Shown piece by piece: positions 6,509 through 14,484 of a stretch of 64,000 nucleotides of DNA. Both the position numbers and the translations under genes were made by a program. The stretch covers positions 127,856-191,855 of the forward strand of contig JAFXSG010000048.1 of the NCBI GenBank assembly GCA_017525875.1, read 5' to 3'. The number at the start of each line of letters is the position of its first letter. Position 1 is the stretch's first letter. Source of the DNA: Clostridia bacterium. Lineage in GTDB: Bacteria > Bacillota > Clostridia > Christensenellales > CAG-138. Below the pieces are notes generated by a model, which made no database searches, was not told where the DNA came from, and saw nothing but the letters and a program-made list of their open reading frames with translations.

Positions 6509-7306
6509 TTACAGCAGGCCGCGGATCGCCTCCGCGAGCTTGTCGTAGGAATAGATCATCCTGTATTCGGGGTTATAGTTGTTCCAGACGTAATCCCATT
6601 CGGCGAGTGAGGAATAGACGGAGCCGCGATAGTGCGTCACGTCGCCCAGGTTCGGGATCTCGCGCGGCATGCGCCTGTACCAGTTCTCGCAGCGGGACAC
6701 GGCGAACCTGCCCTCGTTGGAGAGCGCTATGGAATAGAACAGCGTGGTGTAGCTGCCGGTGAGCTCATACGCCTTTTCGCCCTGCGGGACCGCGTCGTTT
6801 TCCAGGTCGGAGGGCGTCAGGAACACGAGCAGCTCGTTGCCGCCCTTGAAAAGCGGATAGTCGGGCAGCGTGCTCTTGGAGCAGCCGTCCTGCACGAGCA
6901 CGAACTTCTCCCCGACGTCGCCCTTGAGCGCCTCGAGCACGGTGCATTCGTACAGGGTCTGCTCGTCGGTCTCCGCGAGCCAGTCGCCCACGCGGACGAG
7001 CAATACCGCGTCGGACTTTTGGACCGCGTTTTCAAGCGACATGCCCTTGAGCGCGATCGGCGCGGGACGCGTCTCCCTGCCGGTCCTGACCTCCGGAAGA
7101 ACGAAGTTCATCTGCGGAGCGGCGGTCGGCTCCGGCGTGGCTTCGGGCTTTTTACCGGGATCGAACGCGCCGCCGCGGTAGAGCGCCATCAGCACCCCGA
7201 GCGCGATCATCAGCACGCAACCCGCCGCCACGATCCAGCCGAGGGTCTTGTTGAAGCTTTTATCCGAGCTGAGCTTGTTTTTGTTTTTGTTCTTTTTCTT
7301 GTCCAT
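6509..7306 (-). CDS. Membrane-anchored protein of the VRVGDW family, paralog 1
   Basis: 265 residues: a Lys/Asn-rich cytoplasmic N-terminus, one membrane segment near residues 24-46, then an extracellular domain. Key shared segments are S-D-A-V-L-L-V-R-V-G-D-W-L-A-E, L-Y-E-C-T-V-L-E, V-Q-D-G-C-S-K-S-T-L and G-N-E-L-L-V-F-L. The same segments recur in 7416-8177 (closest) and in the lipoprotein at 59127-59801. The SD AAAGGAG (7334-7340) is separated from the ATG by a GC hairpin (7318-7333), itself part of a family A end; if the hairpin folds the effective spacing is near normal. I do not recognise a function. Confidence 0.8.
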   Translation of the reverse strand: MDKKKNKNKNKLSSDKSFNKTLGWIVAAGCVLMIALGVLMALYRGGAFDPGKKPEATPEPTAAPQMNFVLPEVRTGRETRPAPIALKGMSLENAVQKSDAVLLVRVGDWLAETDEQTLYECTVLEALKGDVGEKFVLVQDGCSKSTLPDYPLFKGGNELLVFLTPSDLENDAVPQGEKAYELTGSYTTLFYSIALSNEGRFAVSRCENWYRRMPREIPNLGDVTHYRGSVYSSLAEWDYVWNNYNPEYRMIYSYDKLAEAIRGLL

Positions 7307-7310
7307 TTTG

Positions 7311-7333
7311 ATCGCCGCCCCTGCGGGCAGGGG
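7311..7333. repeat. Partial family A end between SD and start codon
   Basis: GCCGCCCCTGCGGGCAGGGG resembles a family A terminus and forms the stem CCCCTGC/GCAGGGG. It lies exactly between the SD and the ATG of the gene at 6509-7306. Confidence 0.5.
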
Positions 7334-7415
7334 CTCCTTTCATTGCGTTTATAATCAGCTTTGTTTATGTTTCCCGGGAATTGCACGCCTTGCGCTCAAT
7401 TCGTTCGCGATCCCG

Positions 7416-8177
7416 TCAATCCATGCTCCTGATCTTATCCGCGAGCTTATCGTAGCGGTAGATCAGGTCGGTCTCCGGATCGTAGTCCTTGAAGATGGAG
7501 TCCACCTCGGCGAGTTTGGGATAGACGGCGCTCGGATAGTATTTGAAATTGCCCATGTTCACCACGTCCGACGGCATGCGCTCGTACCAGCTGCTGTCGC
7601 GCACGGTGACGAACCTGCCCTCGCTCGTGACGCTGCAGGTATACATCAGCATCGAGCTGCCGCCGACGAGCTCATAGGCTTTCTGCCTCTTCGGGATCAG
7701 CGGGTTTTCAAGGTCGGATCCCTTCAGGAACGCCAGGAGTTCGTTGCCGCCGGTGAGCAGCGGATAGTCCTCGACTGTCGCCTTTGAACTGCCCTCCTGC
7801 ACGAGCACGAGCTTTTTGCCCGCATTGCCCTTGATCTTTTCGAGCACGGTGCATTCGTAGAGCGTTTGGGTATCTGTCTCGCCGAGCCAGTCCCCCACGC
7901 GGATCAGCAGTATGGCGTCGGACGCCTTGACCGCGTCTTCAAGCGCCATGCTCTCCGCCTGAGCGGGCAGCGTCTGCGCGCCCGTCCTGACCGGAGGCAG
8001 AGCGTAGTCCACCTTGACCTCTTTGGGCGTGAAGTCGAACTTTATCACGCCGCTGCGCCACAGCGCGGCGAACACCGCGAGCGCGAAGAATGCAGCGCAG
8101 CAGATGACGACGCCCCAGGTGAGCTTTTTATTGAACTTTGCGTCCGAGCTGATCTGTTTTTGCTTTTTCTTAGCCAT
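7416..8177 (-). CDS. Membrane-anchored protein of the VRVGDW family, paralog 2
   Basis: 253 residues with a Lys/Gln-rich start, one membrane segment (about residues 19-41) and an exported domain. It aligns with 6509-7306 through S-D-A-I-L-L-I-R-V-G-D-W-L-G-E, L-Y-E-C-T-V-L-E-K-I-K-G, L-V-L-V-Q-E-G-S-S-K and G-G-N-E-L-L-A-F-L, and shares the C-terminal I-Y-R-Y-D-K-L-A. The start at 8177 is preferred because GAGG is 6 bases upstream; an ATG at 8198 overlaps the stop of the methyltransferase gene. It lies in one operon with that gene and paralog 1. Function unknown. Confidence 0.8.
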   Translation of the reverse strand: MAKKKQKQISSDAKFNKKLTWGVVICCAAFFALAVFAALWRSGVIKFDFTPKEVKVDYALPPVRTGAQTLPAQAESMALEDAVKASDAILLIRVGDWLGETDTQTLYECTVLEKIKGNAGKKLVLVQEGSSKATVEDYPLLTGGNELLAFLKGSDLENPLIPKRQKAYELVGGSSMLMYTCSVTSEGRFVTVRDSSWYERMPSDVVNMGNFKYYPSAVYPKLAEVDSIFKDYDPETDLIYRYDKLADKIRSMD

Positions 8178-8194
8178 TTTAACCTCGTTATCGG

Positions 8195-9421
8195 TCATAC
8201 GACCTGGAAGATATAGAATTTGAGATAATCGGTCTCCGGAACGTTCCAGAGGATCGGGTGATCGCCCGCCTGCTGACGGCCTTCGATCTGGCGGAGCTGC
8301 ACGCCCGCGTCCTCCGCGGCGTCATGGAGCATCTTTCTGAAGAGCTCGTCCGTCATGAAATGCGAGCAGGAGCAGGTGGCGAGATACCCGCCGCGCGGCA
8401 GAAGCTTCATCGCCTTGGCGTTGATCGCCTTATAGCCCTTTATCGCGCTTCCCACGGTGCCGCGGCTCTTTGTGAACGCCGGCGGGTCGAGGATGATGAA
8501 GTCATAGCCGCAGCTCTTCCGCTCCTCCATCGAGGTCAGAAGATCGAACACGTCCTCGCAGACGAAATCCATCCTGCCCTCGAGCCCGTTCAGCGCGGCG
8601 TTGCGCCTTGTCTGAGCGATCGCGTCCTCCGAGATATCCACGGCGGTCACGTGTTCGGCGCCGGCGGCTGCGCAGTTGAGCGCGAAGGCGCCGGTATGCG
8701 TGAAGCAGTCGAGCACGCGGCGGCCGCGGGCGATGGCCGCGCAGGCACGGCGGTTGAACTTCTGGTCGAGGAAAAACCCGGTCTTCTGCCCGTTCAGCAC
8801 GTCGATCCCGTATTTGACGCCGTTCTCCTCTATGATGAGCTTGCCGTCGAAATCAGGGTCAAGGCGCGGGTCCCGGTAAAAGCCCTTCTCCTCATCCAAG
8901 CCCTCCTTGAGGCGGATCGCGGCGTCGCTGCGTTCGCAGATCGCGCGGATACGGACCCCGTATTCCGCGAACACGTCGATGAGCAGGCCGAACAGGCGCC
9001 GCTTCATCCGCTCAAAGCCGAGGGAGAGCACCTGAACGACGAGCACGTCGCCGAATCGGTCCACGGTGAGCCCCGGGAACTGGTCGGCCTCGCCGAAGAT
9101 CACGCGCCAGCAATCCTCGTTTTCGCCGATGACGGCGAGGCGGTAATCTATGCACCAGCGGATGCGGCGGCGGAAAAACTCGTCGTCGAATCTGTCGTTG
9201 GCGTTCCTCGAGATGAGCCTGATGCGGATCTTGGAAACGTCGTTGATGAAGCCCGTGCCGAGGAAGCGGTCTTTTTTTGAATACACGTCCACGAGATCGC
9301 CGTTTTCGTACTCTCCCGCAACGGAGACGACCTCCTCGCCGAACACCCAGGGGTGCCCGGAGCGAAGACTGCGCTCGGCCTTTTCGGTGATGGACGCTTT
9401 TGCAAACTGACGCTGTGCCAT
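8195..9421 (-). CDS. rlmI: Class I rRNA large-subunit methyltransferase, RlmI family
   Basis: 408 residues. An N-terminal PUA-like domain (residues 1-75, S-G-H-P-W-V-F) is followed by an RNA-binding middle region and a C-terminal Rossmann methyltransferase with the SAM site V-L-D-C-F-T-H-T-G-A-F-A-L and the I-L-D-P-P-A-F-T-K-S motif. E. coli RlmI methylates C1962 of 23S rRNA to m5C; the same role is likely here, though family members differ in target. It has its own promoter (9452-9480) and heads an operon with the two VRVGDW paralogs. Confidence 0.9.
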   Translation of the reverse strand: MAQRQFAKASITEKAERSLRSGHPWVFGEEVVSVAGEYENGDLVDVYSKKDRFLGTGFINDVSKIRIRLISRNANDRFDDEFFRRRIRWCIDYRLAVIGENEDCWRVIFGEADQFPGLTVDRFGDVLVVQVLSLGFERMKRRLFGLLIDVFAEYGVRIRAICERSDAAIRLKEGLDEEKGFYRDPRLDPDFDGKLIIEENGVKYGIDVLNGQKTGFFLDQKFNRRACAAIARGRRVLDCFTHTGAFALNCAAAGAEHVTAVDISEDAIAQTRRNAALNGLEGRMDFVCEDVFDLLTSMEERKSCGYDFIILDPPAFTKSRGTVGSAIKGYKAINAKAMKLLPRGGYLATCSCSHFMTDELFRKMLHDAAEDAGVQLRQIEGRQQAGDHPILWNVPETDYLKFYIFQVV

Positions 9422-9451
9422 GGTTCGGTCCGCCTTTCTGACAATATGCAG

Positions 9452-9480
9452 ATTGTAGCACAGCGGGCGGGATTTTTCAA
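9452..9480 (-). promoter_or_regulatory. Promoter of the rlmI operon
   Basis: TTGAAA (9475-9480, minus), 17 bases, TACAAT (9452-9457). Confidence 0.75.
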
Positions 9481-9653
9481 GATGTTACGAGCGAAGCGAG
9501 CCGCCCGGATCGGGGCGCGGCGCGGGAAGGGGCCCCGCAAAGCCTGAGACAGTAAAAGAATGAGCGGGGCAGAAAACTGCGAATGAAAGCTCAGCCCGAA
9601 GCAAAGCGGGAAGATAATATCCGCCCCTGCGGTCCTCCTCGATCCGTCCCCGC
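9481..9653. other. Intergenic stretch with repeat fragments
   Basis: No gene seen. It holds GCGAAGCGAGCCGCCCGG, matched with one change at 32785-32802, and a worn family A end (ATAATATCCGCCCCTGCGG). Confidence 0.4.
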
Positions 9654-9682
9654 TTGACCCGCCGTGCGCAAACGGCTATAAT
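9654..9682 (+). promoter_or_regulatory. Promoter of the ybaK-like gene
   Basis: TTGACC (9654-9659), 17 bases, TATAAT (9677-9682). Confidence 0.8.
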
Positions 9683-9713
9683 TACAATAATGAAAACATC
9701 CCCGGAGGGAACT

Positions 9714-10187
9714 ATGTCACTTGAAAAAGCCAAAGCCTACCTCGCTTCGCGTGGGCTCGAGGACCGCATTATCGAGCCGCCGGTCTCGACCGCGACGGTG
9801 CCCCTCGCCGCTCGGGCGCTGGGTGTTGAGGAGGGCATGATCGCAAAGACGCTTTCGTTCATTGTGGACGGCGCGCCGATACTGATCCTCGCGGCGGGCA
9901 CGGCGCGCATCGACAACCGCAGGTTCAAGGACCGCTTCCACACCAAGGCGAGGATGGTCCCGTTCGACGACTGTGAAAAACTGATCGGCCACGCGGCGGG
10001 CGGCGTCTGCCCGTTCGGCGTGAACGGGGGCATTGCGGTCTATCTGGACGAAACGCTGAAGGCCTTTGAATTCGTCTACCCCGCCGCCGGGAACGACCGC
10101 AGCGGCGTGCGGCTCACGCCCGAAGAGCTCTTCGGCGCGCTTGACGGGGCGGAATGGATCGACGTCTGCAAAATGCCGGAAGAATGA
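9714..10187 (+). CDS. YbaK/EbsC-family aminoacyl-tRNA deacylase
   Basis: 157 residues of the YbaK/ProX editing fold. Typical segments are T-A-T-V-P-L-A-A-R-A-L-G-V near residue 22, I-A-K-T-L-S-F near 42 (conserved Lys) and V-C-P-F-G-V near 100. Family members hydrolyse misacylated tRNAs, classically Cys-tRNA-Pro or Ala-tRNA-Pro; the exact substrate is not determined. The ATG at 9714 is chosen for GGAGGG 5 bases upstream; earlier in-frame ATGs overlap the promoter. It is monocistronic and ends at a bidirectional terminator shared with the convergent neighbour. Confidence 0.9.
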   Translation: MSLEKAKAYLASRGLEDRIIEPPVSTATVPLAARALGVEEGMIAKTLSFIVDGAPILILAAGTARIDNRRFKDRFHTKARMVPFDDCEKLIGHAAGGVCPFGVNGGIAVYLDETLKAFEFVYPAAGNDRSGVRLTPEELFGALDGAEWIDVCKMPEE

Positions 10188-10195
10188 GCGAATAA

Positions 10196-10234
10196 ACAAA
10201 AACGGGGGCCACGGGCAGGGATCCCCGTTTTTGT
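10196..10234. terminator. Bidirectional terminator
   Basis: AAAAACGGGG and CCCCGTTTTT flank a 15-base loop, between convergent genes ending at 10187 and 10280. Confidence 0.85.
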
Positions 10235-10279
10235 TATGTAAAAACTGCTTTTCGCAGTATCGTCCCGAGCGGCGCCTCG

Positions 10280-11062
10280 TCACTGCGGCAGCGCGAGCCC
10301 CTTTTCGCGGAGCGTTTGCGCGAGCTGTTCCTTATTCAGCCAGTAGGTCAGGTCCTCCGGCTTGTCGATCGAGGCGTTGCCGACGAGCTTTTTCGCAAGC
10401 AGCGTGAACTTTTCGCGCTCGTCATAGGTATCGAAAACCGCGCTGCGCTCGATCGGGGTCACGTCCATACGCGGCCAGACCTGCTTTGCGCATTCGGCGA
10501 AATACAGCACCGCTCCGTCGTAAAGCTTCTGAAGGCCGTTCGGTTCCACAGGCGCGCTCTCGCGCTCGGCCATGATCGCCGAAAGCCTGTCGCGCAGCTG
10601 CTTGTCCTTTTTGATCCGGACGCCGATGAGCGCGTTTTCCGGGCTGCCCAGCTCGAACACCTGCTTTTCGCCGTCCTTCACGCGGGTGAATTCGCACACC
10701 GCGTCCGCAAGGAACCAGGCGATGATCATTTTCGGCTCCCCGCCCCACGCCTCGCGCAGGGACGGGCTGTTTTCAAGGCACTCGGCGATGACGGCCTCGT
10801 CCTCCGTGAAGACGGGCCTGCCGCCGATAAGGAGCTCCACGCCGCTCGCCCCGTCGTAGGCGCAGAGCTTCACGGCGGGGTACATGCTCAACTCGCCGTA
10901 AAACCTGCCGCATTTCGGGCAGGCGAAGTAAAGCGCGCCGTCCTTTTCAAAGCACAGCTCCGCATAGTGCACGCAGGGCGTTTTGTCAAGCCCCATCGTG
11001 GCCGCGTACAGCGCGCGCCCCTCCCCCAGGAATTCTTTGATCTTTTCGACGCCTTCGTTCAT
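10280..11062 (-). CDS. Pyridoxamine 5'-phosphate oxidase-fold protein
   Basis: 260 residues. The N-terminal 125 residues resemble clostridial PNPOx-like flavoproteins: E-F-L-G-E-G-R-A-L-Y-A-A-T, then a strand with C-V-H-Y-A-E-L, V-K-L-C-A-Y-D-G, and F-L-A-D-A-V-C-E-F ending the barrel. Such proteins bind FMN or heme and reduce varied substrates. The remaining half is helical, with no domain I can name. C-P-K-C near residue 49 is an unusual CxxC in this fold and might bind a metal. The start at 11062 follows GGAGGG; a longer frame lacks an SD. Confidence 0.75.
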   Translation of the reverse strand: MNEGVEKIKEFLGEGRALYAATMGLDKTPCVHYAELCFEKDGALYFACPKCGRFYGELSMYPAVKLCAYDGASGVELLIGGRPVFTEDEAVIAECLENSPSLREAWGGEPKMIIAWFLADAVCEFTRVKDGEKQVFELGSPENALIGVRIKKDKQLRDRLSAIMAERESAPVEPNGLQKLYDGAVLYFAECAKQVWPRMDVTPIERSAVFDTYDEREKFTLLAKKLVGNASIDKPEDLTYWLNKEQLAQTLREKGLALPQ

Positions 11063-11096
11063 TCCGCCCTCCGGATCGTGAGTATTTGCAGGACCG

Positions 11097-11125
11097 ATTA
11101 TACAATAATATTCAAGGGATGGCAA
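11097..11125 (-). promoter_or_regulatory. Promoter of the PNPOx-like gene
   Basis: TTGCCA (11120-11125, minus), 17 bases, TATAAT (11097-11102). It is divergent from the htpG promoter. Confidence 0.75.
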
Positions 11126-11177
11126 TGGGCGGGAGGGCGATAGGATGGATCGCCGGCATCGTTTTTTCATTTTGGTA

Positions 11178-11206
11178 TTGACAAACCGGCGCTTTGGCGT
11201 TACAAT
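11178..11206 (+). promoter_or_regulatory. htpG promoter
   Basis: TTGACA (11178-11183), 17 bases, TACAAT (11201-11206). Confidence 0.85.
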
Positions 11207-11209
11207 GTG

Positions 11210-11236
11210 TTAGCACTCAAAGAAATAGAGTGCTGA
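11210..11236 (+). promoter_or_regulatory. CIRCE operator (HrcA site)
   Basis: TTAGCACTC, 9 bases, GAGTGCTGA: one mismatch from the consensus inverted repeat. It lies just after the -10 box, at the transcription start, so HrcA would block initiation. In B. subtilis htpG is not a CIRCE gene, so this wiring is notable. Confidence 0.93.
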
Positions 11237-11271
11237 CAAGATAATAAATACTCTATAAGAGGTGACTAATA

Positions 11272-13230
11272 ATGAAGAAGAAACAGTTCAAGACCGAGTC
11301 GAAGCGCCTGCTCGACCTGATGATCAACTCCGTCTACACCAATAAGGATATCTTCCTGCGCGAGCTGATCTCGAATGCCAGCGACGCGCTCGACAAGCTC
11401 TATTTCAAAACGCTGACGGATAATTCCGGCATCACGCGAAGCGAACTTGAGATCCGCATCGATCCCGACAAGCAGGCGCGCACGCTGACGATCACCGATA
11501 ACGGCATCGGCATGACGAAGGACGAGCTCGAAACGAACCTCGGCACCATCGCCCAAAGCGGCACGCTCGCCTTCCGCACCGAGATGAACGCCAAAGAGGG
11601 CGAAAAGGCGGCGGAGACGCCCGAGGTCATCGGTCAGTTCGGCGTGGGCTTCTATTCCGCGTTCATGGTGGCGAAGAAGATCACCGTGCTGAGCCGCGCC
11701 TACGGTCAGGACGAGGCGTATATCTGGACCAGCGAGGGTCTGGACGGCTACACCGTGGAGCCCGCCGAAAAGGACGCGCACGGCACGGTAATCACGCTGT
11801 ATCTGCGTGACGACGAGGGCGAGGAGAGCTTCGGCAAATATCTTGAGACCTACACGCTGCGCGACCTTGTGAAGAAGTATTCCGACTACATCCGCTACCC
11901 CATCAAAATGATGGTGGAGACCACCCGCGCCAAGGAGCACGAGTGCGATTGCGGTCACGAGCACGAGGAGGGCGAATGCGACTGCGGGCACGAGCATGAG
12001 CACAAGGAGCCCGAATATGAGACCGTGACCGAGGAGCAGACGCTCAACAGCATGGTCCCGCTGTGGCGCAGGAACAAGGCGGAGCTGACCGACGAGGATT
12101 ACAACAGCTTCTACACCGACAAGTTCCACGACTACGAAGCGCCGCTCGCGCACATCCACACGAACGCGGAGGGCAGCGTGACCTATAACGCGATCCTCTA
12201 CATCCCCGCGAGCGCGCCGTACAACCTCTATTCCAAGAACTACAAGCGCGGTCTGCAGCTTTATTCAAACGGCGTCATGATCATGGACAACTGCGAGGAG
12301 CTGCTGCCGGAGTACTTCGGCTTCGTCAAGGGCCTTGTGGACTCCCCCGATATCTCGCTGAATATCTCCCGCGAGATGCTGCAGCAGAACCGCCAGCTCC
12401 GCGCGATCGCTAACGGCCTTAAAAAGAAGATCCGTCAGGAGCTTGAAAGCATGCTCGAAAACAGCCGCGAGGACTATGAAAAGTTCTTCAAGGCGTTCGG
12501 GCTCTCGCTCAAGTACGGCATCTACGAAAGCTACGGCATGGAGGCGGAGAACCTGCAGGATCTGCTGCTCTACCGCTCCGCGAAGGAGGATAAGCCGATC
12601 ACCTTGAAGCAGTACACGGAGGCCCTCGCCGAGAACCAGACGGAGATCTACTACGCCTGCGGCGAGAGTGCGGAGATGATCCGCAGCCTGCCCCAGTACA
12701 AGTACCTGATCGACAAGGGCTGCGATATCCTGCTGATGACGGACAACGTGGATGAGTTCATGGTAAAGATGATGAACGGCTACGGCGGCAAGCCCTTCAA
12801 GTCCATCACCGACAACGACGTGAACCTCGAGAGCGAGGACGAGAAGAAGGCCATGGCCGAAAAGCAGGCCGAGAGCCGCGAGCTGCTCGACGCGATCAGG
12901 ACCGCGCTTGACGGCAAGGTGAAGGAGGTCCGCCTCTCCGCAAGGCTTGCGGACTCCCCCGCCGCGCTCACGAGCGAAGGCCCGCTCTCGCTCGAGATGG
13001 AGAAGGTACTCTCCGAAATGCCGCTCGGCGGCGAGGCGAAGGCGGAGCGCATCCTCGAGCTCAACCCCGATCACCCCGTTTTCGAGGCGCTGAGCGCCGC
13101 GAAGGACGACGCGGAGAAGCTCGGGAACTACGCTAAGCTCCTCTACAACCAGTCGCTCATCATGGCCGGTCTCAAGATCGACGACCCCGCCGGTTTCGCC
13201 GCCGCCATCAGCGCGCTGATAGTAAAATAA
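11272..13230 (+). CDS. htpG: Molecular chaperone HtpG (bacterial Hsp90) with Cys/His insert
   Basis: 652 residues: GHKL ATPase domain (L-R-E-L-I-S-N-A-S-D-A near residue 28, D-N-G-I-G-M near 80, G-Q-F-G-V-G-F-Y near 122), middle domain (P-L-W-R and L-Y-S-N-G-V-M-I) and C-terminal dimerisation domain. The odd feature is at residues 222-245, in the linker between ATPase and middle domains: two copies of C-D-C-G-H-E-H-E, giving four Cys and five His in about 20 residues, a likely metal-binding loop. GAGGTG lies upstream of the ATG. Regulated by CIRCE, ended by a strong terminator, monocistronic. Confidence 0.97.
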   Translation: MKKKQFKTESKRLLDLMINSVYTNKDIFLRELISNASDALDKLYFKTLTDNSGITRSELEIRIDPDKQARTLTITDNGIGMTKDELETNLGTIAQSGTLAFRTEMNAKEGEKAAETPEVIGQFGVGFYSAFMVAKKITVLSRAYGQDEAYIWTSEGLDGYTVEPAEKDAHGTVITLYLRDDEGEESFGKYLETYTLRDLVKKYSDYIRYPIKMMVETTRAKEHECDCGHEHEEGECDCGHEHEHKEPEYETVTEEQTLNSMVPLWRRNKAELTDEDYNSFYTDKFHDYEAPLAHIHTNAEGSVTYNAILYIPASAPYNLYSKNYKRGLQLYSNGVMIMDNCEELLPEYFGFVKGLVDSPDISLNISREMLQQNRQLRAIANGLKKKIRQELESMLENSREDYEKFFKAFGLSLKYGIYESYGMEAENLQDLLLYRSAKEDKPITLKQYTEALAENQTEIYYACGESAEMIRSLPQYKYLIDKGCDILLMTDNVDEFMVKMMNGYGGKPFKSITDNDVNLESEDEKKAMAEKQAESRELLDAIRTALDGKVKEVRLSARLADSPAALTSEGPLSLEMEKVLSEMPLGGEAKAERILELNPDHPVFEALSAAKDDAEKLGNYAKLLYNQSLIMAGLKIDDPAGFAAAISALIVK

Positions 13231-13248
13231 CAAAGTATTTGTTTAAGC

Positions 13249-13283
13249 AAGAAACGCCTGCCGGCCGGCAGGCGTTTCTTTTG
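13249..13283 (+). terminator. htpG terminator
   Basis: GAAACGCCTGCCGG/CCGGCAGGCGTTTC, nearly loopless, then TTTTG. Confidence 0.9.
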
Positions 13284-13508
13284 CGGGTGCTGTGCAGCGA
13301 ACAGTTCCCAAACGGTGGGAATGCTGTGCCGCAGATTTTCGCGAAATTTGCTTCTCCGGTTAAGTTCAATTTAAGTTTTATGCGTATAATGCGAAGCATG
13401 GGACAGGGCGGCGCAAAGAAAAGCGCGGGCTTTTTTTGCCCGGCGGGATGTATTTTTCATCCGATTGTGATATAATGGTTTAGTTATAAAATCAATCGAG
13501 GAGCGATT

Positions 13509-14453
13509 ATGATCCCGAACGACAGACCCGCCTTCCCAGCCGCGGACGCGCACTGCGATTTTCTTTACGGCATGATCAACCGGGGCTACGACCTTTCGCG
13601 CCCGGCGCGGCGCCAGGCCATCCGGCTCGACAAGCTCCGCGAGGGCGGCGTGAAGCTCCAGTTCTTCGCCGCGTGGATCGACATGGAGTTCGAAACGAAT
13701 CCGCTGAGCCAGTGCTGCCAGATGATCGACGCGTACTGCCGCATGCTCGAAGCCAATCCCTCCCTCGTGCCCCTCACCCGCGATTTCGATCCTTCCGGCG
13801 AGAAGATCGCGGCGGTGCTGACCGTCGAGGGCGGAGAGGCGATCGAGGCGAGCATCGCGAACCTGCGCATCCTGCACCGCCTCGGCGTGCGCGCGATGAC
13901 GCTCACCTGGAACGACGCGAACCGCCTCGCTTACCCCGCCGCGGGCGGGAGCCGCAAGGGGCTGACGAAGCTCGGGCGGGACGCTGTGCGCGAGATGTGC
14001 CGCCTGGGCGTCGCGGTGGACCTTGCTCACCTGAACGATCACGGCATCGACGACGTGCTCGAAATCGCGACGAGGCCGGTGTTCGCCTCCCATTCGAACG
14101 CACGCGCTCTCTGCGCCTCGCCCCGCTGCCTTAAGGACGAGCATATCCGCGAGATCGCGAGGAAAGGCGGCGTGATCGGCGTGAACTTCTTCCACAAGCA
14201 GCTTGCCGAGGGCCGTATGGCGACGGTCGGCGACGTCGTTGCCCATATCGAGCACATAGCCTCGGTCGGCGGCGTGAACTGCGCGGCGCTCGGCTCCGAT
14301 TTCGACGGGATGGGCACCTATATCGAAGGGCTCTCAACGAGCGCGGGCATGCCCCTGATCGCGAACGAGCTTCTGCGCCTCAATTACAGTGAGCATGACG
14401 TGAAAAGGATAATGTTCGGCAACCTTTACGACTACATCATCGGCTTTTGCTGA
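13509..14453 (+). CDS. Membrane dipeptidase-family (M19) peptidase
   Basis: 314 residues of the amidohydrolase-fold M19 family. D-A-H-C-D-F at residue 15 is the first zinc pair; T-V-E-G-G-E gives the bridging Glu. D-L-A-H-L (about 180), S-H-S-N-A-R (about 198) and G-S-D-F-D-G-M (about 262) are the later metal and substrate motifs. Members cleave dipeptides, often with D-residues at the C-terminus. No signal peptide, so cytoplasmic. GAGGAGCG precedes the ATG, and a TGTGATATAAT extended -10 box lies at 13467-13476. VTC and DUF4956 genes follow closely and may be co-transcribed. Confidence 0.92.
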   Translation: MIPNDRPAFPAADAHCDFLYGMINRGYDLSRPARRQAIRLDKLREGGVKLQFFAAWIDMEFETNPLSQCCQMIDAYCRMLEANPSLVPLTRDFDPSGEKIAAVLTVEGGEAIEASIANLRILHRLGVRAMTLTWNDANRLAYPAAGGSRKGLTKLGRDAVREMCRLGVAVDLAHLNDHGIDDVLEIATRPVFASHSNARALCASPRCLKDEHIREIARKGGVIGVNFFHKQLAEGRMATVGDVVAHIEHIASVGGVNCAALGSDFDGMGTYIEGLSTSAGMPLIANELLRLNYSEHDVKRIMFGNLYDYIIGFC

Positions 14454-14484
14454 TGCCATAACGGAGCTTCTGCCGGAGGATAAA

